Of a DNA stretch of 64,000 nt, positions 35,116 through 44,239 are shown one piece after another. Positions within the stretch are counted from its first letter, which is position 1; every line of letters begins with the position of its first letter. Both the position numbers and the translations under genes were made by a program. Origin of the DNA: Mesorhizobium sp. NFR06 (GTDB taxonomy: Bacteria; Pseudomonadota; Alphaproteobacteria; Rhizobiales; Rhizobiaceae); contig NZ_FOVT01000001.1 of the NCBI RefSeq assembly GCF_900115245.1, positions 806,001-870,000 of the forward strand, given 5' to 3'. The notes under the pieces are model-generated. The model was not told the origin of the DNA. It saw only the letters and a program-made list of their open reading frames with translations, and searched no databases.

Positions 35116-36856
35116 GTCCGCTCACGCCCCTTTGGGTCGGAATAACCGGGCGTGGGGTGGCGGGAGAGGGCGGCCGCCCCATGCTCGCCAAGACCTCCTC
35201 GCGGGAGCCAAACGAGCGGATCATGCCGTTGGACAGCACCATAACCTGGTCAATGTTGGTAAGAGCGGACGGACGGTGCGCAACGACGATGACGATGCTG
35301 CCGCGCTCACGCACAGCCAGAATTGCGCCCGCAAGGGCTGCGTCACCTTCGACATCGAGGTTTGAGTTCGGCTCGTCGAGGACAACGAGAAATGGCTCGC
35401 CATAGAGCGCCCTGGCGAGGCCGATCAATTGTCTCTGGCCTGCCGACAAGGCCCTGCCTCCCTCGCCGATGCGTGTTTGGAAACCCTCCGGCAGGTGCAT
35501 GATCATCGAGTAGACGCCCGCGGCCCTGGCGGCTGCAAGCACGCCTTTGGGGTCGCTCTTGCCGCCGAACCTGGAGATGTTGTCGGCTACCGTGCCATCG
35601 AACAGCTCAACGTCCTGCGGCAGATAGCCGATATGCGTGCCGAGCGAATGCGGGTTCCACTGATCGAGGGAGGCCCCGTCCAGCCGTACTTTGCCGTGCA
35701 GCGGCTTCCACGCTCCGACCAACGCCCGCACGAGCGTCGTCTTGCCGGAGCCGCTCGGCCCGACAATGGCCATGCCCGCGCCGCTGGACAGTTGGAAACT
35801 TACATCGAGCACAGTCGGCCTTGGCATGCCAGGCGGCGCCACCGTCAAATTCTCGACCGTCAGCCGTGTTTGCGGCCGGGGCAACTCCATGGGCTCGATC
35901 GGGTTTTCGAACGAATCCAACATCGCCTTGAGCTGGAAATAGCTATGTCGGGTCGCCAGGAAACTTTTCCAGTTCGCGATCGCCGCATCAACCGGAGCAA
36001 GCGCGCGGCCCAGCAATATCGATGACGCGATGATCACTCCAGGGGACGCCTCGCCGCCGATCACCAGATAGGCACCAAGGCCCAGCACGGAAGACTGCAA
36101 CGCCATCCTCAGTGCCTTCGACAGCGAACTGGTCCCTCCTATGATATCGGAGAGCCGCTCCTGATAGGCGAGGTAGCTATGGACGATGTCGCTCCAGCGC
36201 TCGGCCAGCTTGAAGGAGAGGCCCATGGCGTGGACGACCTCTGCATTGCGACGGCCGGACTCGGCAAGGGCGCGGTGCGAGATCATCGCTTCGGATGTCA
36301 GCCGCGCGGGCCTGCGACCGAGAATTTCCGCGACCGCGGTTAGCGCCACAACTGCCAGAGCACCAATCGTCGCCAGCACGCCGAGCGACGGGTGCAGCAT
36401 ATAGATGACCAGCAGATAAATCGGAATCCAGGGCGCATCGAAGACGACGGTCGGCCCGGATCCTGAAAGAAAGCCGCGCAGATTGTCGAGGTCCCGCAAC
36501 GGATCCAGCCGGTCTGCGTCCCGGCCAGCCTTGAGCGGCAAAAGCACCGATATGCCGAAAGCCCTCTGGTGCAGGTTTCTGTAGAATCGGCTGGCGATGC
36601 GGACCAGAAGGCGAAGCCGCACGAAGTCGAGCAGCCCGTAAGCCGCGTAGAGGCCCAACATTCCAATCGTCAGTCCGACCAGGGTCGGGACGCTTTGGGA
36701 CGGCAGCACCCGATCATAGATCTGGAGCATATAGAGGGACCCGGTCAAACCCAGGACGTTTGTCACCGCGGAAAAAAGCCCGACGCCCAACAAGCCCTGC
36801 GCGCAGTCCGACAGTGCGATCCGTAAGAGGGAGGATAACTCTTGCTTGCTTTTCAT
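35108..36856 (-). CDS. Type I secretion ABC exporter (PrtD/PrsD-like)
   Basis: The 582-residue protein has an N-terminal six-helix membrane domain and a nucleotide-binding domain with Walker A GPSGSGKTT, Q-loop GYLPQDVELFDGTV, signature ALSAGQRQLIGLARAL, Walker B LVVLDEP and switch His in VVAHR. The signature reads LSAGQ rather than the usual LSGGQ. There is no N-terminal peptidase domain, so it belongs to the PrtD/PrsD group that exports RTX proteins with C-terminal signals. I start at ATG 36856; a GTG at 36871 would add five residues. It is divergent from the RTX hydrolase gene and coupled to the HlyD gene. Confidence 0.92.
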   Translation of the reverse strand: MKSKQELSSLLRIALSDCAQGLLGVGLFSAVTNVLGLTGSLYMLQIYDRVLPSQSVPTLVGLTIGMLGLYAAYGLLDFVRLRLLVRIASRFYRNLHQRAFGISVLLPLKAGRDADRLDPLRDLDNLRGFLSGSGPTVVFDAPWIPIYLLVIYMLHPSLGVLATIGALAVVALTAVAEILGRRPARLTSEAMISHRALAESGRRNAEVVHAMGLSFKLAERWSDIVHSYLAYQERLSDIIGGTSSLSKALRMALQSSVLGLGAYLVIGGEASPGVIIASSILLGRALAPVDAAIANWKSFLATRHSYFQLKAMLDSFENPIEPMELPRPQTRLTVENLTVAPPGMPRPTVLDVSFQLSSGAGMAIVGPSGSGKTTLVRALVGAWKPLHGKVRLDGASLDQWNPHSLGTHIGYLPQDVELFDGTVADNISRFGGKSDPKGVLAAARAAGVYSMIMHLPEGFQTRIGEGGRALSAGQRQLIGLARALYGEPFLVVLDEPNSNLDVEGDAALAGAILAVRERGSIVIVVAHRPSALTNIDQVMVLSNGMIRSFGSREEVLASMGRPPSPATPRPVIPTQRGVSGHA

Positions 36857-37268
36857 TGACTTCTTTTTCACACGCGGATAACCGCGCGGCTTTGTTGACC
36901 CTGCCAGATACGGGGAAGCCTTTTACTGCACGGATATTGTCAGATCCGGGCGATGCTGCCGGAGGTAAGGCGTCGCTAACTCAGCCTATTTTAATCAAAA
37001 TGAAGCGAAATCGTGGCCCGCTTGCGAGCGGCAGCGGGCGAATCGGTGGAATTCGGGGACAAAAGCAGGGATTACGCTCCGTGGGTTCTCCCCCGCAAAA
37101 GCGAGACTGGGCTGAAAATGTTGAGGTTTTTCCCGCGGGCCTCAACGAGCCGTTGCGCCGCAATCAATTATTTTGACCGTCGAAGTCTTTATGTGATTTC
37201 TGTCTAATGTAGCTTTCGATTAGGCAAGCGGTGCAGGGGGCGTTGCCGAATCACAAGAAGGAACAAGC
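36857..37268. promoter_or_regulatory. Divergent region between the type I exporter and its putative RTX substrate
   Basis: This 412-base stretch is AT-richer than its flanks, especially 36980-37010 and 37160-37230, as expected for promoters reading both ways. No repeat or structured element is evident. GAAGGAA immediately before the ATG at 37269 is the ribosome-binding site for the hydrolase. Confidence 0.45.
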
Positions 37269-38711
37269 ATGGCAACTCTGCACTATGCGTCGGGCGGTTC
37301 AGCCACCGAAGTTGCGACGGCCGGATTCAATCTGGTCGACGTCCAATATCTTTCCCAGGTGAATGCGCTTCCTGATGGAATGAAGGCGTTGGTTTACCTC
37401 GGCGCCCATGACGGCGTTACCCAATCGTTCATCGACCAGGTCACCCCTTTCCTCAACAATTCGAAAGTTTTCGGATTCTACCTGATGGACGAGCCGGATC
37501 CGACCGGGAAGTGGGGGACCTATGCCAGCGCAGAAAATCTGAAGGCAGAATCGGACTGGATTCACTCGCATTTCCCCGGCGCAAAGACCTTCGTCACCAT
37601 GATGAACATGGGGTCTTCGACCAATCCGGATTTCACCAACACCTATAATCCCGCAAACACGGGCATCGACTATTACGGTCTGGACCCCTATCCGGTGCGC
37701 ACCGGCATAACCAGCGTCGACTACGACATGATCGACAGGGCCGTGGCTGCCGCGGTCAAGTCGGGTATCCCGATCGACAAGATCATACCGGTTTACCAAA
37801 CCTTCGGGGGCGGCGGCTGGGAGACCGATACCGGCGGAAAGCACGTCATGCCCACCACGTCGCAAATGCAGACGATGATGGATCACTGGGCCAAGCTCGT
37901 GCCGTCGCCGGCGTTCGACTATGCCTATGCCTGGGGCTCGCAAAACGGCGACACCGCGCTCGAGAACTCACCGGAACTGCAGGCATTTTTCCGGCAGCAC
38001 AATGCCATCTCGACTGCGTCGACGCCGCCGGCGACCACTGAGCCGACACCGCCAACCGCCGAGCCGACACCGCCAACGTCTGAGACGCCGCCGCCAACCA
38101 CGGACCCTTCGCACGTCGATCATGTCATCCATGGAGGCAAGGGCAACAACACCTATCACATCAGCAATGCGCACGACAAAGTGATGGAAGCTGCCACTGG
38201 CGGCTTCGACAAGGTGATGGCTTCGGTCAGCTATGCCCTGTCTGCCGGCTCGCATATCGAGCAGCTCTCCACCTCCAGGACAGGCGGCAAAACCGCCATC
38301 GATCTGACAGGCAACGAGTTCGGCCAGACGATCATCGGCAACAACGGCAACAACAAGATAAACGGCGGCGGCGGGTCGGACCTGTTGAAGGGCTATGGTG
38401 GCCACGATGCCTTCGTGTTCAACACGGCCCTTGGCGGGAACAACATCGACAGGGTCGCCGACTTCAGGGTTTCTCAAGACAAGATCTATCTAGACCACGG
38501 CCTATTCACCGGGCTTCAGAAGGGCGCCCTTGCATCCGGCAATTTCCACGTCGGTCAGGGCGCGCATGACGCCAACGACCACATTATTTACAACAGCACC
38601 ACAGGGGCGCTGTCTTTCGACAGCGACGGAATTGGCGGCCACGCGCAGATCCAATTTGCAAGCCTAACCCCGCATCTGCACCTGGGCGAACACTCCTTTC
38701 TTGTAGTCTGA
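37269..38711 (+). CDS. Secreted glycoside-hydrolase-like protein with RTX calcium-binding C-terminus
   Basis: The 480-residue protein starts without a Sec signal. Residues 1-250 look like a TIM-barrel glycoside hydrolase (FGFYLMDEPDPTG with Glu75 as candidate acid/base, GIDYYGLDPYP, YAYAWGSQNG). A Pro/Thr-rich linker (about 255-280, with repeated PPT) leads to RTX-type segments (VIHGGKGNNTYHI, IIGNNGNNKINGGGGSD, LLKGYGGHDAFVF) that should bind calcium outside the cell. The C-terminus SFLVV is a typical type I export signal. The divergent ABC/HlyD genes are the obvious exporter. By analogy with PrsDE-exported EPS glycanases it may trim the polysaccharide encoded downstream. I cannot name the glycoside hydrolase family. 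Confidence 0.8.
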   Translation: MATLHYASGGSATEVATAGFNLVDVQYLSQVNALPDGMKALVYLGAHDGVTQSFIDQVTPFLNNSKVFGFYLMDEPDPTGKWGTYASAENLKAESDWIHSHFPGAKTFVTMMNMGSSTNPDFTNTYNPANTGIDYYGLDPYPVRTGITSVDYDMIDRAVAAAVKSGIPIDKIIPVYQTFGGGGWETDTGGKHVMPTTSQMQTMMDHWAKLVPSPAFDYAYAWGSQNGDTALENSPELQAFFRQHNAISTASTPPATTEPTPPTAEPTPPTSETPPPTTDPSHVDHVIHGGKGNNTYHISNAHDKVMEAATGGFDKVMASVSYALSAGSHIEQLSTSRTGGKTAIDLTGNEFGQTIIGNNGNNKINGGGGSDLLKGYGGHDAFVFNTALGGNNIDRVADFRVSQDKIYLDHGLFTGLQKGALASGNFHVGQGAHDANDHIIYNSTTGALSFDSDGIGGHAQIQFASLTPHLHLGEHSFLVV

Positions 38712-38724
38712 GTAAGGCGCCTTG

Positions 38725-38755
38725 CCGGTAGGAGCGACCCCCATGCTCCTACCGG
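38725..38755 (+). terminator. Strong hairpin after the RTX hydrolase gene
   Basis: A perfect 11-base inverted repeat (CCGGTAGGAGC at 38725-38735 and GCTCCTACCGG at 38745-38755) with a nine-base loop lies 14 bases after the stop. There is no T-run after it, so it may be a rho-independent-like terminator or a 3'-end stabilising hairpin. Confidence 0.65.
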
Positions 38756-38981
38756 TCCGGCCGTGGAGACCGCCTCGTGCCGTCCCGCGAAACAAGCCGT
38801 CCACGCCGGTACGTTCCAGCAACCGCCGCTTTCCCTGGACATCAAGTCCACCCTTCAAAATCTGATCGCCTCTTGCACGCCTGCAGCAGCAGTCCTTGCC
38901 GCTTCTCCGGGTTTGTGGAACATTTCGTCTCGATCGAGGTTGAAGGGGACTTGTCGCGGGATAAGGGTGCGGGAGGGTGGC

Positions 38982-39212
38982 ATGCCGAACTACGAGGTCG
39001 AGGAGATCTTCGCCGGAAAGGTGATCGTCTCTCATAAGGTTGTTGCGCCAACGCCGTTCAGGGCTGCGAAGCTCGCAACAAATCGGGATATTACGCTGCG
39101 AAATTCCGAGGTCCGGTGGATACGGGTCTTTGAAGAAGACAGGCGACACCGGGCCTACGAATATACGGTCATTGAGCGGCCTCAGTTTGGTTTGCGCGGC
39201 GAGCCGTCATAG
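38982..39212 (+). CDS. Small conserved-looking hypothetical protein
   Basis: The 76-residue protein starts at an ATG with GGGAGGG just upstream. It is compact and charged, predicted alpha/beta (YEVEEIFAGKVIVSHKVVAP, PFRAAKLATNRDITLRN, VRWIRVFEE, YEYTVIE), without membrane or signal sequences. The pattern resembles small rhizobial proteins of unknown function that I half recall, but I cannot name a family. The frame is open further upstream, but that sequence looks noncoding. It is preceded by 226 bases after the hairpin with nothing else seen. Confidence 0.6.
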   Translation: MPNYEVEEIFAGKVIVSHKVVAPTPFRAAKLATNRDITLRNSEVRWIRVFEEDRRHRAYEYTVIERPQFGLRGEPS

Positions 39213-39243
39213 CCTGCAACGCCTGCCGATATCGTGTGGGCCT

Positions 39244-39343
39244 AGAGCAAGTCCAGGAAAAGTGTGACACGGTTTTCCATCAGGAATTGCGTCAAAACAA
39301 AGAGATAGAGCGTTTCGCCGTTCCCGTGAAAGGGTGAAATGCC
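39244..39343 (+). repeat. Intergenic repeat, B unit (100 bp)
   Basis: It runs from AGAGCAAGTCCAGGAAAAG through GGTTTTCC and AAAACAAAGAGATAGAGCG to GTGAAATGCC, and aligns end to end with 54966-55064 in the same orientation and in part with 50001-50084 inverted. A short internal palindrome is present at CCGTTCCCGTGAAAGGG. Confidence 0.8.
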
Positions 39344-39442
39344 TTTGCATCCGAAGCGACAGATGATGCTCATCTGAAGAGCCATCCTGCGGCTCCAATC
39401 GCCCGCTCCATAGCGAGGAAACCTCCGCCGTACAGCGTCACT

Positions 39443-39541
39443 GCATGTCGCCCGAAAGCGTGTCGCGGTCTTGGGAGGACGACAAGCACCGAACAAAGCC
39501 TCTAAGGCGCGGCGCCTGAATCCGTCTCGGCGCGACGTGCA
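39443..39541 (+). repeat. Intergenic repeat, A unit
   Basis: It starts TGCATGTCGCCCGAAAGCG and ends in the GCGCGGCGCCTGAATCCGT / CGGCGCGACGTGC arms. It aligns with 54866-54965, where the A unit lies directly before a B unit. Here the order is B then A, separated by about 100 bases. Confidence 0.7.
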
Positions 39542-39781
39542 TAACGATCTCGGAGTCGCCGCCAAAACCTGCATCGGTTTCCGGTATCGCAAGTGCGCTG
39601 ATCGCTGCGCCGAACCGAGCGGATTTGTGTCATTCGAACAGACGAGGACAACCTAAGGGCCCGCCCGTAGCTTTGAAGGCCGATTGAACGCATCCTCGCA
39701 AAGACAGCGGGCCATGAGAGACTATCCAAGTTCGGGCCCTTTTGGGCAGCTGGTGGACCGCAGGATTCTGGGAGTGGCAAA

Positions 39782-40990
39782 ATGAAGCCGCACCTGGTCT
39801 GCGTCGGCGGCGAGGATCACGCGCTAAGAATGCCATTTCTCATGGAGGTGCGCGACAGGGGCTTTCAGGTCACTGCCGTTTCGACTTGCGACGGCGCCTC
39901 ATTCCTGAGACATGGGATCGCACACAGGCGCTATGGGTTCGACCGCTTCAGCAGCGGCAGCGGACAAGCAGGCGCGGTCAGGACGCTTCGCAAATTGATA
40001 GCGGAGTTGCGTCCGGACATTGTGCAGAGTTTCGATACCAAGCCGAACCTGTTGACCCCACTCGCGGCACGAGGACATGTGCCCGTTGTCCGCACGATCA
40101 ACGGATTGGGCTGGACCTTTTCGTCGCTTGCGCCGCGCGCTCTGGCGCTTCGGCCGATCTTCTGCGGCTTGCAGTTGCTGGCGTCCTTTTGGACCGCCGC
40201 GACGGTCTTCCAAAACCGTGACGATCAGACCTTCTTCGAGAGATATCGGCTGCTCGGATATAGCGACAATCGCCTCATCGCCGGTTCCGGCATCGACGTC
40301 GCCACATTCGCGGCCGCAACGCACCTTGGGCCGACACCCACGAGGATGCGCCAGGAATTCGGGCTTCAATCGGCTGAAGTCGTGATGTTTGTCGGCCGGC
40401 TGACTCGTCAAAAAGGCGTTCCGACGCTCCTCAAGGCCGTGCCAAAAGTCCTCGCCAGAAGGCCGAATGCGCGCTTTGTGCTCATCGGGCCTTGGGATTC
40501 CGAGGGACCGTTCGCCGTCGACGAATCGGAACTTCGACGATTTGCCGCCAATGTAGTCGTTTTGGGCAAACGCCAGGACGTTCCCGCGCTTCTGGGCATG
40601 GCTGACGTATTCGCCTTTCCGACCGAATATCGCGAGGGAATTCCGCGCGTATTGCTGGAGGCCGGACTCGCGGGTCTGCCCATCGTAACCTCACGGATGC
40701 CAGGCTGCACCGACGTCGTCCAGGATGGGTGGAACGGCTACCTGGTTGCGCCGCGAGACCCCGACGCACTGGCGGATCGCATCATCGAGCTGCTTTCGGA
40801 TCGCCGGCTCGCCAGGACCATGGGTGGCCGTACCGCCGCGCTTGTAAGAGAGCGTTTTGCCCTCCCGGCGGTCGTTGACCAGTATTGCGACCTTTACCGG
40901 AGCGTCCTGGTGGCTCAGGCCAGAGGCGGCCTTGCACACGCAACCGCGGGCCTTGTCGCCAAGCGTCGTTTCGACGAGGTGCGCCGATGA
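39782..40990 (+). CDS. GT4-family glycosyltransferase, polysaccharide synthesis
   Basis: The 402-residue GT-B fold protein has the C-terminal GT4 pattern: VVMFVGRLTRQKGVPTLLKA, ADVFAFPTEYREGIPRVLLEAGLAGLPIVTSRMPGC (E-x7-E motif at about 292-300), and NGYLVAPRDPDALA. The N-terminal half (ADIVQSFDTKPNLLTP-type; TINGLGWTF) resembles WfgS/PglA-type transferases. It likely adds one sugar to a lipid-linked repeat unit at the cytoplasmic face. It is the first gene of the operon and overlaps the next as ATGA. Confidence 0.88.
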   Translation: MKPHLVCVGGEDHALRMPFLMEVRDRGFQVTAVSTCDGASFLRHGIAHRRYGFDRFSSGSGQAGAVRTLRKLIAELRPDIVQSFDTKPNLLTPLAARGHVPVVRTINGLGWTFSSLAPRALALRPIFCGLQLLASFWTAATVFQNRDDQTFFERYRLLGYSDNRLIAGSGIDVATFAAATHLGPTPTRMRQEFGLQSAEVVMFVGRLTRQKGVPTLLKAVPKVLARRPNARFVLIGPWDSEGPFAVDESELRRFAANVVVLGKRQDVPALLGMADVFAFPTEYREGIPRVLLEAGLAGLPIVTSRMPGCTDVVQDGWNGYLVAPRDPDALADRIIELLSDRRLARTMGGRTAALVRERFALPAVVDQYCDLYRSVLVAQARGGLAHATAGLVAKRRFDEVRR

Positions 40991-42249
40991 TCAGGGAGGC
41001 GTTGCTTGCCGCAGGCGTAGCCTTGTCCTTCGCCTCGCAGATATCCGTGCCGGGCCTGTCGTTCGGGTACGGCGAGATTTTCCTCGTGCTTTGGATCATG
41101 CTGTCGGTCAGCCGGATATTGGCGGGCGGCCGGATCGAGGTGACACCGGCCTTTTTTCAACTGGCGAGTTTCTGGCTGCTTTTGTCGCTGACTTTGGCGG
41201 TGGGCACCGTTGTCGGGTATTTTACGACCGTGCTCTATGTCACCGGGCTGTCGCACGACACGATGGCCTACGGGCTTCTCGCGGGCGTCACCTGCCTTGC
41301 AACGTTGGAGCCCAATGCCGAGCTTAGTCTGCGGCGCAGCGCCTGGTGGGTGATCGCGATCGCCTTCGGCGCCCTTGCGATACAGATCGGCCTTGCCTGG
41401 GGTTGGATCCATCAGCCGGGAATCGATCCATGGTACTGGGACCGGTTGCGCGGCTGGTCCGAAAACCCGAACCAACTCGCACTTTATTGTGCGGTCTTTG
41501 GTCCATTGGCGGTGCACCTTGCAGTCACCACCAACAGCCGGTGGGCTCAGTTCCTCGCGTTCTCCACCCTTATCCCGATCGTTTATGTCGGACGGCTGAC
41601 CAAAAGCGATACATACCTCTACACGACCATTCTGAGCGGTCTCGTTTTTCTGGGGCTACGATTGAGGGCGTGGTTCCTTTCCGGCGACAACAGGGCGGGC
41701 CTTGCCCGGCAAATCGCGCTTTTGCTGATGATCGGCGCAGTCCCGCTCGCGGCCGCGGCGGCGCCGTACGCGATTACCGAGGAGAGCAGCGTGGCGAAAT
41801 TTGCCAAGAGCCTGACAAAGGACGGAGGCGGCGAGGCGACGGCCGAGACTTTCGAACTCAGGGTCTTTTTGTGGAACGAGGCGATTGAGAAGGGATTGCA
41901 ATCCGGCTCGCTCGGCCTTGGTCCCGGTCCGCACCTTGAACGCCCGCCGATCGCAGACAGGCAGTTTCTCGAGCGCCCGTTCGAAGCTCACAACACCATG
42001 CTTGATCTCTACCTTCAGGGCGGGCTGGTAGCGGCCCTTGCCTTGGTTTGGCTCGTCGGATCGGCCGCCATGTCGGTTTGGCGCAGCCGATTCGATGCCC
42101 TGCTGGTGCTTCTCGCTTCGGTGGTCGTCTTCAGCATGCCGCATCTGATCATCCGCCATCCAATCGTCTGGTTCGCGCTGACATTCTGCCTTGTTGCGGG
42201 AACGCCCCACAGGCTGCATCAGCGGCTGCCGTCCATGAGGGTTGCGTGA
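40987..42249 (+). CDS. O-antigen polymerase/ligase-like membrane protein (Wzy-type)
   Basis: The 420-residue protein is made mostly of hydrophobic helices (about ten) with a large polar loop around residues 270-340 containing FELRVFLWNEAIEKGLQSGSLGLGPGPHL and an H-N-T-M-L-D motif, as in the Wzy_C/O-antigen ligase superfamily. It should polymerise or transfer repeat units at the periplasmic face. It overlaps the upstream GT stop by four bases and the downstream asnB start by one base. Polymerase versus ligase cannot be decided from sequence; position in a Wzx/Wzy cluster favours Wzy. Confidence 0.82.
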   Translation: MIREALLAAGVALSFASQISVPGLSFGYGEIFLVLWIMLSVSRILAGGRIEVTPAFFQLASFWLLLSLTLAVGTVVGYFTTVLYVTGLSHDTMAYGLLAGVTCLATLEPNAELSLRRSAWWVIAIAFGALAIQIGLAWGWIHQPGIDPWYWDRLRGWSENPNQLALYCAVFGPLAVHLAVTTNSRWAQFLAFSTLIPIVYVGRLTKSDTYLYTTILSGLVFLGLRLRAWFLSGDNRAGLARQIALLLMIGAVPLAAAAAPYAITEESSVAKFAKSLTKDGGGEATAETFELRVFLWNEAIEKGLQSGSLGLGPGPHLERPPIADRQFLERPFEAHNTMLDLYLQGGLVAALALVWLVGSAAMSVWRSRFDALLVLLASVVVFSMPHLIIRHPIVWFALTFCLVAGTPHRLHQRLPSMRVA

Positions 42250-44237
42250 TGTGTGGGATTGCCGGAATTCTTCTCGCGCCCAACGCGACGGATCCGAAGT
42301 CGCTCGAGGCCATAGGGCGCATGACGGCGTCGCTTCGACACCGCGGGCCTGACGGCGAAGGCCTCTGGGTCGATCGTGACGCCGGGATTGCCCTGGGCCA
42401 CCGGCGGCTGGCCATCGTCGACCTGTCTAGCGCAGGGCGTCAGCCCATGCGTTCCGCGAGCGGCCGGTACGTGATCACCTTCAACGGCGAGATCTATAAT
42501 TTTCGCGACCTGCGGCGCGAACTCGAAGGGGCGGGGCGACAGTTTCACGGCACCGGCGACACGGAAGTGATGCTGGCTGCCATCGAGAGTTGGGGTCTTG
42601 AGGCCGCCGTCAAGCGTTTTGCGGGCATGTTCGCGTTTGCGTTGTGGGATCTGGAGACCAGGACCCTTCATCTTGCCCGGGATCGAATGGGCAAAAAGCC
42701 GCTTTACGTGGCATTTGCCGGACACGCCCTGTTTTTTGCTTCGGAACTGAAGGCAATCCGGTGCTTTCCGTTCTTCTCTCCCGAGCTCGATCTCGATGCC
42801 GCCGGGGCGATGCTCTCGAAGGGCTGGGTGCCGGATGACAGATGTATCTGGCAGGACGTGTTCAAGCTGCCCCCCGGTTCCCTGCTCTCGATTGCGGCCA
42901 CGGATCTCGCGCAGGCAGGCAGTGCGGCCGCGCTTTCCCAGCGTGTCGTCCACTGGTGGTCGCTGGCCGAAGTTGCCGCGAGAGGCCGCGAGGGACCGGT
43001 CGTTGGCAGCGACGACGATCTCATCAATAGGCTCGACGATCTGCTTCGCCTGGCGGTTCGCGAACGTATGATCGCCGATGTGCCTTTGGGCAGTTTTCTG
43101 TCCGGTGGGGTCGACAGTTCCACCGTCGTGGCGCTGATGCAGGCTCAATCCAGAAGTCCGGTACGCACTTTCACAATCGCGTTCGCGGAGGGCGGCTTTG
43201 ACGAGAGCCGCTATGCGGCCGAAGTGGCGCGACATCTCGGCACCGATCACACCGAGCTTCGCCTTTCGCCCCACGCCGCGCGCGACGTCATCCCCGAGTT
43301 GCCGGGCATATGGGACGAGCCGTTCGCCGACGAATCCCAGATACCTACTCTGCTGGTGGCGCGGCTTGCGCGCCAGCATGTCACGGTCGCTCTGACGGGC
43401 GACGGCGGCGATGAGTGCTTCGCCGGCTATGGCCGCCACTTCATGGCGAACCGGCTGAAGCGTCAACAAAGCCTTCCCCTGGCGCTGCGGCGAACGGCAG
43501 CCGCGGGTATAGGCCTGCTGGCTCGCATAGCGCGCGAGGATCTCCTGCACAGGCTCCCTCTCGGGGCAAATGTGCATCACATGCTGCGCAGCGACCGGCT
43601 CAATCGCTTCTCCGGCTTGCTCGGCGCGAGGCATGAAGACGAATTATTCCAGCGGCTGGTGACGTCCCCCACCGCGAGCCTCACGCGTCAAAGCCTGCCC
43701 GCGTCAATCGGCAGCGCACCGAAACTCGACGGACTGCTGTCACGAGTTCTCTATGACGACATGGCCGGCTATTTGCCCGGCGACATACTGGTGAAGCTGG
43801 ACCGCTCGACCATGGCCAACGGGCTTGAAGGACGATGTCCCCTGCTTGACCATCGGGTCGTCGAATTCGCCTGGCGCCTTCCGTCCGACGCAAAGGTGCG
43901 CGACGGCAGAGGCAAGTGGATACTTCGAAGCCTGTTGCGTCGGTATCTTCCGGAAAAATTGATCGACCGGCCGAAGCAGGGCTTCGACGTTCCAATCGCC
44001 GCATGGCTGAGGGGTCCGTTGCGCAGTTGGGCGGCCGATCTTCTCACCGACATCCGGCGCGACGACGCCGACGTGCTGGATAGCGCCAAGGTGGACGGCT
44101 GCTGGCGCGATCACATGCGAGGGCAGGACCGCTCGCGCGAATTGTGGTCAGCGTTGATGTTTCAGGCCTGGCGCAACGAGGCAAGGCAAGCGCCGCGCGC
44201 GACCCCGTCGCGTGAGTTCGACATGGCAGGAGTGTGA
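42249..44237 (+). CDS. asnB: AsnB-type glutamine amidotransferase (asparagine synthase family)
   Basis: The 662-residue protein starts MCGIAGILLAP, so Cys2 is the glutaminase nucleophile. It has the class-II glutaminase domain (HRGPDGEG, GHRRLAIVDLS, FNGEIYNFRDL, DTEVMLAA) and a synthetase domain with the ATP pyrophosphatase loop SGGVDSS and LTGDGGDECFAGY. In polysaccharide clusters, homologues amidate uronic-acid sugars or other acidic groups rather than making asparagine. Start and stop overlap both neighbours (TGATG upstream), so it is coupled to the polymerase. The substrate is unknown. Confidence 0.9.
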   Translation: MCGIAGILLAPNATDPKSLEAIGRMTASLRHRGPDGEGLWVDRDAGIALGHRRLAIVDLSSAGRQPMRSASGRYVITFNGEIYNFRDLRRELEGAGRQFHGTGDTEVMLAAIESWGLEAAVKRFAGMFAFALWDLETRTLHLARDRMGKKPLYVAFAGHALFFASELKAIRCFPFFSPELDLDAAGAMLSKGWVPDDRCIWQDVFKLPPGSLLSIAATDLAQAGSAAALSQRVVHWWSLAEVAARGREGPVVGSDDDLINRLDDLLRLAVRERMIADVPLGSFLSGGVDSSTVVALMQAQSRSPVRTFTIAFAEGGFDESRYAAEVARHLGTDHTELRLSPHAARDVIPELPGIWDEPFADESQIPTLLVARLARQHVTVALTGDGGDECFAGYGRHFMANRLKRQQSLPLALRRTAAAGIGLLARIAREDLLHRLPLGANVHHMLRSDRLNRFSGLLGARHEDELFQRLVTSPTASLTRQSLPASIGSAPKLDGLLSRVLYDDMAGYLPGDILVKLDRSTMANGLEGRCPLLDHRVVEFAWRLPSDAKVRDGRGKWILRSLLRRYLPEKLIDRPKQGFDVPIAAWLRGPLRSWAADLLTDIRRDDADVLDSAKVDGCWRDHMRGQDRSRELWSALMFQAWRNEARQAPRATPSREFDMAGV

Positions 44238-44239
44238 AA

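Larger units (their letters stand above)
39213..39781. other. Intergenic region with repeat units, upstream of the polysaccharide operon
   Basis: This 569-base gap holds a B-type repeat unit (39244-39343) and an A-type unit (39443-39541). The remaining sequence near 39560-39781 has no recognisable gene and probably contains the promoter of the polysaccharide operon. GGGAG before the ATG at 39782 is the ribosome-binding site. Confidence 0.5.
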
